Positions 23,888 to 36,243 are shown, numbered from the stretch's first letter. The stretch is 64,000 nt of DNA from Pyropia yezoensis (GCA_009829735.1 CM020618.1:2664882-2728881); one strand, 5' to 3'. Notes: generated by a model not told the origin, from the letters alone. Made by a program: numbers and translations.

Positions 23888-25782
23888 TAGCGTCTGTCGG
23901 TTGGTGTTCTTGAAATGCGGCATGAAAAAGGAGCAGCGCGTTGCGGGTACGGAATTCGAATGACAGGCGTCTGGCGCAGCCTACCCACCGTGGTGATAGT
24001 GTGACGGACTCGTCGGCAATCCTGGGGCTTGTTTAGGGTCCACCACCCGCACGTGGCTCTGGATGAGCTGCTTTGCTTGTGGTCTATGGGGGGGCGTCCA
24101 TTCTGTATATCAGTGACACAAGATACGGATGTGCATGTGCATTCCAACTCAGTTTGTGTATGGCCCTCAGCGAAACGCGAGAGCCCCTTACTCGGTGTCC
24201 TGCCTTGTCCATACTTTTGTACACCCACCAGTGACGCTTGTCCGCCCCTTGTCCCCGCAACACAGACTGCCTGCGTCATGCTTACGATGATGTCGGTCGA
24301 AAATCGCCGTTGCATCAGTTGACGGGGAACGGTGCCTGTCCTCGTTTGGTCCTCCCGAACCAACACCGCAGCCCGCAATAGAGCGGCAGTACGCGGACCC
24401 CCGGCCGCGTTCAGTCCGTACGCGGACCCCCCGCCGCGGTCGGTCACATGCCACTCACCGCCCAAGTCATTGCCACCCCACTGCCACCGCCGCTTCATCC
24501 TCAAAGCTGCGAAGAGGTGCTGTCACGTGCCACTGCTCCCTGTCACGCAATCTTGGACTTCCACCAGGCAGAAGGGGAAGCGGGCCCGCTAGAACCCCCC
24601 CCCCCCGCCGGAGGGGACAGACACAGCAAGTTGAAGCCATCGGCATCGAAGTCCGGAAAGGAATTTCCTCGCGGACTCCCTGCTGAGGCTACGGTCATGG
24701 CCTTCCGGGGAGAGCCACCCACAGACGTCGCAGCACCAAGGGTGGTTCCACAGGAGGGTGACTCGCCACCAACCGTACCATCTCCGGGCCCCTGGGCGGT
24801 GGATTCAGCAGCGCCCATCAGGGAATGCGGCAAGAGAGTACGGTAGGGGAAAGGAGGAGAGAGGGTGACGTGCAAGGGGGTTGGGTGTGGAAGTGACCAC
24901 AGAATTCTTGGTCGACGAGGAAAGGTTCTAAGCTGCCTTCGTTCACAAGGCCACCGCTTCTGAAGTCAGGTGGAATAGCTGGTAGTAGTCCACCACGCGG
25001 GCCAGCCTCAACAACCAGCTGCCAGGCGTAAAAAAAACAGGAATACACGGGATGTCCCCAGGCACGCTGCGTGGACCCCCAAGGATGCCCAGAAATGGCC
25101 GTCGTCAATGCCCTTTTACCATGCAGGTAAGCCAGCGTCGGCAGCGGCCCGCGGCGTGACACCCGTCTTGGGCGACAGACTAGACACGCCGACACTCATG
25201 AGCGACCAGCGCCGCGTCGGCGGTCAGGAAGAGCGCGGGGGGGGCTCAAAGCAGACACGGGTGATGTGGCTCAGCTGCGTGCTTCTCCACACGGATCCCC
25301 ACACATCACAAGTGCAGCACCCGTTGATGTGGAGCGCAGCCGGCAGGCATCACCCATGGCGAGCTCATGAGTAAAGCCTGCACAGTAGACGCTCAAGATG
25401 CTCGACTCGCACGTGGAAACGGATCCACCGCACCTCGCGTTCGCCACGTCCGCCAAAAAATTTGAGCCTGATGCAACCTGCGGCGCCGAGCTGGGACATT
25501 TGCTGTGTAAGTACGGATATCCAAGCATGCAAAACTGGACGGATCCAGTGAGATCCGTCACTGCAACCACATGAACATCCTCTCTCCTCAATCCCTTGGG
25601 GATGCACGTCCGAACGGGCTGCTGGGACCTTTCAGCCGACCGGTGGTCGTCATCTTCCCGTTCTTCTCTGCCCTGCCGGGCCTTTCTCCGGAGAAGCCGC
25701 CTTTCGCTCTGCGCTGCCTGTTTTCGCAGGCAGAGGCTTTTGTTCATCCCGCTTCCTTCCCTTTTTTTTTTCAAGGCCTGCC
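23888..25782. other. Intergenic, nothing recognised
   Basis: 1.9 kb between the UEV and permease genes. A plus-strand ORF at 24,448-24,846 and minus-strand ORFs at 24,543-24,875 and 25,271-25,933 have mixed composition but no domain I can name. The last 60 bases before the permease start include a polypyrimidine run. Confidence 0.35.
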
Positions 25783-28140
25783 ATGCCCCCGCCGCTGCCC
25801 ATGACGCCACGGGGCCGCGGGGCAATCCGCCTGCTGGGTACTGCTGGCACCCGCCTGCCAACATGTCCCCCTTGTCAAACGGCGGCCGTCTCTGCCGGGC
25901 TGGCAGCGTTTGTGCCGGCCGCAGCATGGCCACCGAGCCGCCCCGCCGTGGGCGCCTGGTGTGGGCGCGCCGTCGTTGCCGTCAGGCCTGGCCAGCGCCT
26001 GCCTGGTCGGCGGCTGCAACCATCCTGCCCGCTCACACTGCGCGGTTCCCAGCGACCCTTGCTGCACATGGCAATGGGTGCGGAGGGGGCTGACGTGCCC
26101 TCGACCTCCGCGCCCCCCACCCACCCCCAGCTTGACGAAGACGGCGACGACGATGTCTTTGTAATGGAGGAGTCTTTTGACGGTGGGGAGGAGGGCTTTG
26201 ACTCGGACGACGAGGGGAGCTCCAGGCAGCAGGTGCAGGGCGGTCTGTCCAACGTTGCCGCCACGTCTAGTGGCCCTGTGTCGGTGTCGTCTTCATCGGG
26301 CCGCCGCAAATTTGGCGTTGGCGGTGTTGGTGACGTGCTGCTTGCGGCGACCCTGTTGGCCGTATCGTATGGCTTGGTGTGGACAAGCGCGCGGGTGTTT
26401 TCGGCGAGCCCCTACGCGGCTTTGACTATTTCCACGTCCCTATCGGTGTTGCCCTGGTATGCGGCCCAGTCGCTGACGCGGATGGTCATTGGCTATGTGG
26501 TGTCGCTGCTGTTCTCCGTCGTCTATGCCTACACTGCCTACCGCGTGCCGCTAGCGGCACAGGCGCTGATGCTGGTCATTGATGTCCTCCAGTCCATTCC
26601 ATTGCTCTCTTTTCTGCCGGCGGTGGTGTTGGGGCTTATTGCCCTCTTCCCCGGTACCCGCATGGGGGTGGAACTCGCAGCGGTGCTGCTGCTTTTCACC
26701 TCTATGGCGTGGAACATGGTACTGGGGTTCTACCAGTCCCTTTGCGGTATCCCGCGAGATCTTGTTGAGGTGTCAAAGGTGCTGAAGATGAGCGCGTGGA
26801 AGCGGTTTTGGGTACTTGAGGCACCCGCAGGCGTCATTGGCCTCGTTTGGAATAGCATCATGTCGGTGGCGGGCGGGTGGTTCTTTCTCATTTCCATTGA
26901 GAGCTTCACGCTTGGCAACCGGGACTTTCGGCTTCCGGGGCTGGGCAGCTTCCTTGCCGTCGCCGCTGAGGCAGGCGACTACCGCGCTATCGGTGCTGGT
27001 CTGGCCGTCGTGATTGCGCTTGTCGTAGCTGTGGACTTTTTGTTATGGCGCCCGCTGATCGCCTGGTCTTCCAAGTTCAACTATGGTGGTGGGGGCGGGC
27101 AGGCGTCTGGCGGCAGCGCGGTTCTCAGTGGTCTACGCAGGTCGAGCCTGATCCGCACTGCCCGGGAGCGGCTGCTTGGGCCTGCGTGGCACTCTTTCGT
27201 GCACTTGGGCAGCGGCCCGCCCGTTCCAGACTCCCCAGTGGGGTCGCCGTCGATGACAGCCGCCACTTCTGCCGCATCTGGACCGTCTCATGTGGCGTCG
27301 TCCCCCACGAATGGCTCGGCTGCCGCCGCCGACCTGCCAACATTGCCGGCTCGCCGCGGATTGAGCATTCCCCCAAGGGTAGGCACGGTGGCCACCTGGC
27401 TGGTCCGGGCCGGCTTCGTCGCTGTCGTTGCTGCCGCCGCCGTGGCGGCTTCTGTCTCCCTTCTTGCGCTCTCCCTGTCTACATGGCTCACCCTCTTGAC
27501 GGGAGCGGTGCTGACGTTTGCGCGGGTACTGGCGGCTCTTGCCCTCTCCCTTGCCTGGACGGTTCCCGTCGGGGTGGCGATTGGGCGGGACCCCAAGCTG
27601 GCGGCCCGTGTACAGCCACTGGTGCAAATTGCCGCCTCCGTGCCCGCGACCGCGCTCTTTCCCTTCCTCCTGGTTGGGCTTGCAAAGATGGGTGGCGGCC
27701 TGGGTGTTGCCTCCATCGTGCTGATGCTCCTGGGTACCATGTGGTACGTGCTCTTCAACGTTATTGCCGGCGCGCAAGCCATCCCCGGGGAATTGTTTGA
27801 GGTGGAGGCGGTGTATGGCAAGGGCTCGAGTGGATGGCAGCGGCGATTGAAGCGGTGGCGCACGCTGATCTTGCCTGGCATCTTTCCGTATCTGATGACG
27901 GGGGTGGTGACGGCTGTTGGGGGGGCGTGGAACGCGTCCATTGTGTCCGAGTATGTTGTGTTCCGGGGGGGGGTGATGAGCACGCGCGGCTTGGGCGCCA
28001 CCATCTCAGCCGCCGCCGCCAGTGGAGAGTATGGAGTGCTGCTTGGCGGCACAGCTCTGATGGCGGGGATGGTGCTGGCCACCAACCGCCTGGTTTGGTC
28101 GCCGCTCATCCAGCTCGCGAATGACAAGTACAAGCTGTGA
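25783..28140 (+). CDS. Duplicated ABC-transporter permease (bacterial anion-transport type), nuclear encoded
   Basis: 785 residues, one exon. Two homologous binding-protein-dependent transport permease halves are fused in one chain, as in the bacterial 'ABC-type anion transport system, duplicated permease' family (COG4986 type). Half 1 spans about residues 175-430, with its EAA-like loop at LVEVSKVLKMSAWKRFWVLEAPA. Half 2 spans about 535-785, with VEAVYGKG followed by LILPGIFPYLMTGV and GGAWNASIVSEYV. Each half has five to six hydrophobic helices. Residues 1-95 are rich in Arg, Ala and Pro, like an organelle transit peptide, and are followed by an acidic linker (EDGDDDVFVMEESFDGGEE). A Ser/Ala-rich linker joins the halves. 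It needs a separate ATPase and binding protein, neither of which is in the window. The substrate is unknown; nitrate, sulfonate or another anion is possible. Likely a bacterial acquisition. Confidence 0.85.
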   Translation: MPPPLPMTPRGRGAIRLLGTAGTRLPTCPPCQTAAVSAGLAAFVPAAAWPPSRPAVGAWCGRAVVAVRPGQRLPGRRLQPSCPLTLRGSQRPLLHMAMGAEGADVPSTSAPPTHPQLDEDGDDDVFVMEESFDGGEEGFDSDDEGSSRQQVQGGLSNVAATSSGPVSVSSSSGRRKFGVGGVGDVLLAATLLAVSYGLVWTSARVFSASPYAALTISTSLSVLPWYAAQSLTRMVIGYVVSLLFSVVYAYTAYRVPLAAQALMLVIDVLQSIPLLSFLPAVVLGLIALFPGTRMGVELAAVLLLFTSMAWNMVLGFYQSLCGIPRDLVEVSKVLKMSAWKRFWVLEAPAGVIGLVWNSIMSVAGGWFFLISIESFTLGNRDFRLPGLGSFLAVAAEAGDYRAIGAGLAVVIALVVAVDFLLWRPLIAWSSKFNYGGGGGQASGGSAVLSGLRRSSLIRTARERLLGPAWHSFVHLGSGPPVPDSPVGSPSMTAATSAASGPSHVASSPTNGSAAAADLPTLPARRGLSIPPRVGTVATWLVRAGFVAVVAAAAVAASVSLLALSLSTWLTLLTGAVLTFARVLAALALSLAWTVPVGVAIGRDPKLAARVQPLVQIAASVPATALFPFLLVGLAKMGGGLGVASIVLMLLGTMWYVLFNVIAGAQAIPGELFEVEAVYGKGSSGWQRRLKRWRTLILPGIFPYLMTGVVTAVGGAWNASIVSEYVVFRGGVMSTRGLGATISAAAASGEYGVLLGGTALMAGMVLATNRLVWSPLIQLANDKYKL

Positions 28141-30925
28141 GGTGCCCGTGCGGCCCGGGGAGCGGGTGCGGTGTGGTGGGCGGGCGGCGCGCTCTTGCGC
28201 GGTAAGCGGTGTGCTTGCGCGCCCGGTGGTGTGCTTGCGCGCCGAGTGGCCGCAGGGTGGCCGCCGGTTGTTTGTGGGAGGTCCGGGGAAGGGGACGTGG
28301 TGGCTGACGTGGACCCCTTGGGCGCTGCCAGCAGGGCCACCCTCCGGCACGTCACCCCCGGGTCATGACCGACACAGTCGTTGGGGTGGCGGCCAGCGCG
28401 CTCGTGTGCGCATGACCTCATCATCGCCCGACGGCTTCAACCTCGGAGCGCGAAGGGTTAGTTTCCGTCCGGATGGGTCGGTCTTTTTCAAGCGATCCTC
28501 GGCAGCCGTGCCTTCCGCAGTGGCGGGGCGGGGCGAAGAGGCGTCCACTACCCCCACCCCCGCCATTGAGATGGGGTCGCTTCGTCAGGTCGGGGTCCAA
28601 TTGTCTGGATTGCTGTGAGGGGCGGTGACGCAGAAAAACATATGTACCTACTCTTGCCCAGCGCAGGGGATCTTCACCTAAAAGCATGACGCTCGCAAAC
28701 CATAGGGGCCCCAGTGATGACCACCGGGACGGCGCCCGCGTGGATGCCGCCGCCGCCGTCCCGCAGAGGCGGGTACGCCCACAACCGCGAGACGCTCCAC
28801 CGCCGCCTCGTCAGCAGTCACTGTCGCCGCCTCAGTCGCCGCCCTCTCTGCCGCCACCGCCTCTAGCGCTGATACCGCCGCCGTCAAAGCCGCCGCTGCC
28901 GCAGCAGCGTCGGTGGCCGGCGCGCTGGCAGAGACGGCAGCGCTGCCGCGGGGGCGGCCCCGGCCGGCGGCGATGCGGCGAGGCCAGGCGCGCCCGCCGC
29001 TGCTGCCATTCCATCAACGACGGCAATGGAGCGGCTCGCAACGGCGTCGTGCACATCTCCCCCCCACCCCCACGAGGCAGTTTACGTGTCGACCAGGAAA
29101 CGGCAGGATCGTGTGGTCGCGCCGTACTGTTTCGAGCGTGCTGATCCAATCCAGGCTGGCGGCAGTCGAAACAGGGCGGTTGCAGCACAGTAGCACGCTG
29201 TGTGAGAGGGTGTTTGACAGGTGGTTCTGAAGCGCACCAAGCGACACGAACGTCCCGGACCCCCCGCCACAGCCCCCCCCGTCGGGCGCCGCGCACGCGG
29301 CCAGATGTGCTACCGCCGCCGTTCGCTTGGCGGGGGGGCTGGGCGTGCGCAGCAGCGTCGCCGAGTAGAGGGCCCGGTAGAGCAGCCACGGCTGGGGTGG
29401 CGTCGAGAGAGGTGAAGCGCGGGGTGAGGCCCCGTGCCAGCGCCGCCGCCCCCCACCGGCCGTGCGACCGGCGGGCCAGGGGGGGCGGAGGCGGACGCAG
29501 ATACCACGGGTTGGTCGCGGGGTCGGTCGCGGGGTCGGTCGCCGCGGGCGCCGGGGCGGCCGCCACCTCGGCCGCCGCCGCCGCCGCCCACGCCCACGAG
29601 ACCAGCGAGGGGAGGCGATGACGGAGGTGCCAGACGGCCGCGGTGAGCCGAGCGACGCAGCAGGCGGCGACGCCTGCGGCGCCCTCCCCACCATGTGCAG
29701 CGGCGAGACGGGGGGGTCCCCGCGCGGCGCCCCCCATCCCCCCCACCGGCGGCCGTGCCGGCTACAGAGCCGGCGACAGGGGGGGGGCGACATGAGCAGC
29801 GCCGCCGCCGCCGACGCCGCGTCCATGTCGGCCGCCTGCACCGCCGACGCGACAGTGGCCTGGTCCACCCACAAAGCCTTCGAGTAGCCCTCGTGGGGGG
29901 GTGGCGGCGGCGGCGTACCACGACCACAGCCCCTCGGTCGTGGGCGCCACCGCCGCGTCTTCGTCGGCCGCCGCAGCAGCGGCGGCCGCGTCCACGGGGG
30001 GCGGGGGGGCGGTGATGCCGCCGCCGCCGCTCCTGCCGCCGCCGGTCGCCGTGCCAGCGGCGACGGTGGCGGCAAGAGCGGCAGCAGCCGCCGCGCCGCG
30101 ACAAGGACGCCGCCCGCCGACCTGACCGCCCTCCTGGACGGCCCGCTCGTAGCGGCCACGCCCGCCCACGCAGTGATAGTTGTGAGAACCACGCCACCGT
30201 GGCGGGGGCGGCGCTGGCGTCGCCCGTGACAGGGTGGTTCAAGCCCCTGGCGTACGCCCTCATCCTGCTGCGCGCTGCCGGCCTGTCGTACGCGTAACTG
30301 CCCGATGGGGAGGGGAGGGATGAACGGGTGGGGGGGAGGGGCTCCTCCGGAGGATACTGGCCGTGCTACTCCGCGTGCGCCAGTCGTACGCGTATGGGGC
30401 ACAGGCGGATTATTTTGGGGAGGCAGGGGCGGAGGGGTCCGTGACGGCCGACGGTGGCGGCGGCAGAGGCGACGGTGGCGTCGACAGTGGCACCATCGAC
30501 GGCGGCATCACTCAAGGTACAGCCGCGGGCGGCGTGGATGCTACCGACAAGAACAGCAAGTCCAGTGCGTCACCAGCCAGCGGGCACGGCGCGCACGGCG
30601 ACGCGGTCATTCTCCTTCCCGCCGCGCACCGCCGAGGGCAGACCTGATGCGCCAACTACCGCCGATCGCAGCGACGCCTCCGGCGGTGGCGCCTCCTCCG
30701 CCGCGGACCCAGACCGCCTTCCCGGCGGGGGGCACCCCCGTGGGTGGCCCCGGTGCGCCGTCGCCACCGCCAGTGCCGCCTACCGGGGCGTGGCGGTGGT
30801 GCTCAGCAGCGGCGCCGCGGGCGGGTGCGGACGGTCGCTGCCGACGGCTGGGCGGCGTTGCCGGTGACACCCCGGTCCATCGCGGTGTGGGTGCAGGACC
30901 CGTGAGCGGGGGACCCGGGACGGCA

Positions 30926-30957
<32 letters not shown>

Positions 30958-32999
30958 GGGGGAGGCGGGGGGAACGTCGCGGGGGGGGGGACCGGGGGCG
31001 GCTGACATACCCCAGCCCCGGGGCCGCCACGCACCTCCTACGCGCCCCCGCCTCGGCGGCTGCCCGTCGTGGTGGGGAGGCCGTTGCGCCCAGCCCGGCG
31101 CTGCACATTGGTGAAGGAGGGGGTGCGCGAGGCCGGGGAAAGGACCGTGCCGCGCACCACCCCGCATGGGCCTGCGGCGCCGAGCGCACGTCACGGCGCG
31201 CGCGGCGGACGAGCAGCCGCGCGGTTGGGGGGGGGGGTATGTCGGGCAGCCGCCCTGTGCCCTGGGGCGGCGGCGACGGCCAGCAGGGGGTGCGCACCGG
31301 GGCGGACACCCCCCCTACCCTCCCCCCGTTGCATTCATGGAGTGCCGGCCGTAAGGAGACCGCCCTGTTGCCGCTGCCGTCACGGGCGTGCGTGCGTGCG
31401 TGCGTGCGGGCGGGCGGGCAAGTAAACGGCCGGGCGAGCAAGACGACGGGCGGACAGCCGCCCGGCCGCCGGTCCCCCCGCCCAGACCCCACCTTCTTTA
31501 CCATGGCCAGCGCCCGGCTATGCCGCCCAGGCCGACCCACAGCGTTCGCGGCAGCCAAAAAGAGAGAAAAGACGCAGGGTGTGCGCGACGCGGCGGTTTG
31601 CCCACGGAGCGCGTGCCCGCGGAGCGCCCGCCCGCCAACCGGCCCACTCACCCGACCCCTCCCAGCCACTCGCCCTTCGCGGCGGCCGCGTGCGCGTACT
31701 GCCGCCCGCCTACCCGCATCATCCGCCGACTCCCTCCTCTGCCGATGCTAGCGCCCAGCAGCCCGGACCGACCCACACGGGTCTCGGCAGCCCCCCGCAA
31801 AATAAGGCGCAGGGTGAGCGGGGGCTTGCCCGCGGCGCGCAAGCTTGCCAACTGACCGGCCCGACCGTCCCCTCCCACCCGCTCGCCCTTTGGGGCGACC
31901 GTCTCCGCCGCCCCCCCACCGTCCCCTCCCACCCCGCCCCACGCCCGGGGAGCATTGAAGAGCCCCCTCGTTATCACCCCTCGCACCCCCTCGTCCCCCC
32001 GCCCATCGCTGCCACCAGCACCTCGGGCTGCACGTGCTCATTCACCACCCGCAGCACGCCTGCCACGTAACGCATCTCCCGCCACTAGGCGCGGAGCAGC
32101 TCCCGCACCGCCGTCGCCGCCGCGATGGTTCCCCCTGCCGCGACAACGGGCGCATCGACAACCGCCGACTGCGCCGGGACGGCAGGCGGCGGGAGCGACA
32201 ATGAGAACAGCGACGCGACGAGCGACAGGATGGTGGACGCTGCGGAAGGGAACGGGGTAGCTGCTGCGCCCCCCGCCCGCTCGCCACTCCCCTCCCTCCC
32301 CCCCCCCCGCCCAAGAGCATGGCAGTTATCGCCACCGCCCATGCACCGACCGCGACCGCGATGTTGGCCACTGGCGTCGAAGGTCAGGTGGCCGCCGTGC
32401 CACGGAGGCGGCGCCCGCTTGAGACCCGTCGCACAGGCAGTCGCATCCTGCTCGACCAACCCCCCCGCCGGCCAACGGCCTTGCCGGCGGCTTCGGCGTC
32501 GGTGGCGTCACGAGGCAGGAACTGAGCGTCGACAGGCTGGACTGGCAGAAAGAAGACAGTGACAGGCTCGACTCGGCCTCTCACTTCCAGCCGTCACACG
32601 TCGTTCACTAAACTCGGCTCCCCGAACCGAGTCAGCGTTTTCTTGCTCAGGCCAGCCTGGTCCAGGAACTGGCTCACGCCAAGGAAGCACTGGTAGGGGT
32701 GCTCTCAATGCGCCCTGAAGAGCGCCAAAAGCCAAAAGCCAACTACCTGGCAGCCGTATTAGCGGTTTGGCTTTGGCTCTCACTAGTGAGCCGCGTGACA
32801 GTCCAAATCTAGGGTCATATCGCAATTCTTGATCGCTCTTGACACCACATTATCTAATGCACGTCGAGAGTGTGGCAGTATTGGCAATATTGGCAAGAGA
32901 CCCCCGGCCTGCGTCCGACTGTGGAGCCGTGCGATGGAGGTGGCCGACGTCCGAGCACACCCCCGACACAGCAAATACAAAGGGTCTGTCTTCTTCGTT
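28141..32999. other. Gene-poor GC-rich stretch, nothing firmly recognised
   Basis: About 4.9 kb. Overlapping long ORFs on both strands (for example minus 29,014-30,402) are low-complexity Ala/Arg/Pro/Gly. Two pieces look more protein-like than their surroundings. One is a minus-strand segment near 29,100-29,380 reading LLYRALYSATLLR and LGALQNHLSNTLSHSVLLC. The other is a plus-strand segment ending at 30,297 in GWFKPLAYALILLRAAGLSYA. I cannot join either into a supported gene, and no GTACGT donors help. Confidence 0.3.
30927..30956 (+). repeat. Homopolymer run of 30 G
   Basis: Thirty consecutive G follow GGCAC and continue as GAGGGGGAGG. It can form G-quadruplexes and may also be a sequencing-sensitive site. 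The exact length in the genome is therefore uncertain. Confidence 0.9.
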
Positions 33000-33375
33000 G
33001 ATGTCGAGCAAGGCGGAGAGATTTTTCCGTGCAGACCCTCGAAAGCTGTCGTCGCGCAGGTTTTTGCTTAACCAGTGCGAGAGATTGCGCGGTTTTTAAA
33101 AGCGCTTGTATAAATATTGCTCCCAGCCGTAGCGATGGTCGGTTGCTTCTTTGCGCTTCACGAGAGTGCTCTCCTGCCCCGCGCGCTTCCGGTCACACCA
33201 AAGGAGGTGGCGACCACCAATTGCCCGAGCTGTTATTTATAGGCAGAAAGCAAGAAACGGGGGTGTCCATGATGCCTTGAAGGGGGGTCGATGCAGGTTT
33301 TATGCAGGTTTTTGCTCGAGAATTTTTCCAAAAAAGCAAAAACAATTTGACAGGCGATAAGCAGTGCTGCGCTGG
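33000..33375 (+). repeat. Direct repeat, left copy (376 bp)
   Basis: Begins GATGTCGAGCAAGGCGGAGA and ends GCAGTGCTGCGCTGG. It is highly similar to 33,796-34,175 in the same orientation, with scattered substitutions and small indels. It lies in a less GC-rich island. No coding potential is seen. Confidence 0.9.
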
Positions 33376-33795
33376 GTGCTGCTCGTCGCAGGAAGAAACA
33401 CTCTCTGTAGCAGAGGAAGAAAAGCGCAGAGCAGAGGGTGTCCTCACGTACGTAGGTGTTGATGCTTGGCCATAAAAAAGGACAACGTCGATCTCCATCT
33501 TCTCGTAGTGGTTTTTATATACAGGTCATGTGTGCTTATCCCCTGTCAAGATACAAGCCCGATTTTGGCCAGATCTCTTGCTTCGTTGTGCAAATTCTTG
33601 CCCTGCTCGAGCACGAAAATGAACGGCTCGAGCAGAGCTTTGCTTTTCTGATCGAGGGGATGGGCTGAGGCCAAAGAATCTCCCCCAGGATGACCGACAC
33701 GACGGCCGCTGTCGGTGTTCTGTCAACCAATGACAGCAGCGGTGGCGCTGCTGTTCGCTGGACGGAGCGCTCCATTGGTCAGAATTCACGTTGTA
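33376..33795. other. Spacer between the two direct repeats
   Basis: 420 bp of moderate GC sequence with a local inverted-repeat flavour (CTCGAGCACGAAAATGAACG / GGCTCGAGCAGAG). No gene is seen. Confidence 0.4.
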
Positions 33796-34175
33796 GATGT
33801 CGAGCAAGGCGGAGAAATGTTTCAGCGCAGACCCTCGAAAGCTGTCGTCGCGCAGGTTTTTGCTTAACCAGTGCGAGAGATTGCGCGGTTTTTAAACGTG
33901 TTTGTATAAACATTGCTCCCAAGCGTAGCGATGGTCGGTCGCTTCTTTGCGCATCACGAGAGTGCTCTCCTGCCCCGTGCGCTTCCGGTCATACCAAGGG
34001 AGGTGGCGACCACCAATTGCCCGAGCTGTTATAGGCAGAAAGCAAGAAACGGGGGTAAAAGTGGTGTCTATGATGCCTTGAGGGGGGGTCGATGCGGGTT
34101 TTATGCAGGGTTTTGCTCGAGAATTTCCCAAAAAAGCAAGAAAAATTTGACAGGCGATAAGCAGTGCTGCGCTGG
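33796..34175 (+). repeat. Direct repeat, right copy (380 bp)
   Basis: Partner of 33,000-33,375, with the same boundary sequences at both ends. The pair has no TG...CA ends and no obvious target duplication, so it is better read as a segmental duplication than as terminal repeats. Confidence 0.9.
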
Positions 34176-36243
34176 TGTGGTCAACATTTTGGACAGTGTT
34201 CGACAATGCAAGCAGGACAGCTATTACAACGCTGAAGTGGGAAATCCGCGACGACGGTTTATGGGGCACAGCGCTGGACAGGTTTCATTAACAACGGCCC
34301 TCGAGTTTGTGGCGTTGGTTGTGGTGGAGGGGCGGGACACGTGGAGCGCAACAGCCAACCAAATCACGCCACGAGACGTCACAAACTCACGCCAAAAACT
34401 CGCCATATGTCTTTGACCGCCTCTTACATCGACCCCAACCCCCCCCTCAATGATCAGAATGAAGGATCACCTTCGTGCAGCGAATGCGAAGTGGGTACTT
34501 CGTACATACATCTAATTCGGCCGGATGGTCACCCACCTACGAAAGCTTACAGCTGCACCCTCCCTGTGTAGTCTCAAGTCGATCTTACATGGTTGCAGCC
34601 AGTGGGAAGGCCAATTCCCAGTCTGGCGAAGCCAGCGGTGAGCCCTTCGGGTAGGTTGGCCGACGGCGTCAAGGTCGGGCAGAGGGGCAAGAGCACCGAA
34701 GTTGAGGCACCGTGGCGGTGACGGTCAACGTTGGCAGGGCATTCCTCTCGCCGTCGCACCTGGACTTGATCAGCAGAGGTCCAGCACTTTACCGGAATGA
34801 TGTCTTGGAAGTCCACGAGGACGCCTCCATTGGTTGGTTGGCCGCAGCGGGACGCGATCCACGTGGCTCGATGGCGGGGACGCACCGTCCCGTCAATCGG
34901 AGCGACTCACCGCCACCCGATTCCACCCGCCCCACCTGCTCACCCGTCGGCCGCGCGCGGGGCGACAGGGGTGGGTATCCACGAAAGGCAGACCGTCAGC
35001 CTGCCGGCCAGGGAGCGGGGAGGGGGAATGCCCCCCTCCCGGCCGGCACCAGTGCTCCCTGCCTGCCGTCGTGGCCGTCTGGGACGGCACTGGCATGCCG
35101 TCCGTGTCGTCATCGCTGCCGTTGGCGCGGGCGGCTTTCACCCCCTCCCTCACACCCGGGTGCCTGGCCCCACGCTCCCCCCTCCGATCCTTCGATCCAC
35201 GCCCAAATGCGCCCCGCTCCCGCCCCTCAACTTGGCCGCGTGACACCCCCCCCCCCTCCCTCCTCCTTGCCGGCTGGCACCCCAAGCCCCAAGAGCGCTC
35301 CCCACTCGCCCTTTGACTTGGCCCGCAGCCCTACGCCCCCCCCCCTCTCCCCCCCCCCTCCCAACCCCCCTTCCCGATGTGGCGCCGATGAGTGGAGGTT
35401 TGGGACGCCTGTGGAGCGTGGTGGGGGGGGGGAGGAGGGGCACGACGATAATAACCCCCGCGGGCGGATCCCCACCCGTGCACGTCGCGCACGCGCAACC
35501 CCTGCAGCAGCGGTGGGTGGCGGGGTGGCGGCAAAGGCACGCGCACCCGCCAGGGCGACGGCCCACAGTCCAGGTCACGGGGAGGGGAAGAATGCAGACG
35601 GGGGTTGCGTTCAAAGGCAACAAAGGGGGGGGAAAGATAGACCGTGGGAGGGGGAGGAGGGGGGGGGGGAGGGTGCACTCATGCGCAGTGCAAAGAAGAA
35701 AACTGCGGTGGCAGCGGCAGTGGCGGCAGTGGCGACGGTGGCGTGGTACGGGCAAACAGTCCACCGCCGGGACGACGGGCGGGGATGCCCCCACCGCCGT
35801 CACGAAACCATTGCCGTCCGCCTCCCGCACTACCCGCGAGCGCACTCACCACTAGCGCTATCGCGAGAGCGCTGAGTGCGCCCGCCAGTTCTCCCCCCCC
35901 CCCAGCCCTCTCCTTTCTTTTTTTTTTTTTTGTTGCCGTCAGCGGATGTGCCGTCCACGCCTGCCGCGCAAGGTTGGCGTGGGGGGGACGGGGGAGAGTG
36001 ACGGGGCCATGTCGCCGCGCCTGTCTCGGTGGCGGCTGTGAGCCTGTCTGCCCCTCCCCCGCCCCCGCCCGCCCCCCCCGAGCGTGCCCCGTCGCTACCT
36101 ATCCACCCTCCCCGCGCCTCTGGTCTCGAGTGCAACCCCCACGGGGGCGCCGCCGGGGTGTGCCCCGATCATGCCCGCGCACTCCCGCCGGGCGTGGGGG
36201 CACCCCCCGGTGGCGGCGGGCCTAGGATCCGGGGGGGATGGCG
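34176..36243. other. Gene-poor stretch, nothing recognised
   Basis: 2.1 kb with C-rich runs near 35,230-35,370 and a T tract near 35,920. ORFs on both strands are low-complexity and unassigned. The last part is the upstream region of the Cys-rich protein gene. Confidence 0.35.

Noticed and set aside
27288-28424. 378-residue ORF antisense to the permease
   Set aside because: Shadow of the permease coding sequence; no domain or hydrophobic pattern of its own.
29014-30402. A 462-residue minus-strand ORF
   Set aside because: Arg/Pro/Ala low complexity, overlapped by equally long ORFs in other frames, as expected from very high GC. Only a short segment near its end looks protein-like.
33000-34175. 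Reading the 376/380 bp direct repeats as terminal repeats of a small retroelement
   Set aside because: They have no TG...CA ends, no target duplication and no primer-binding site.
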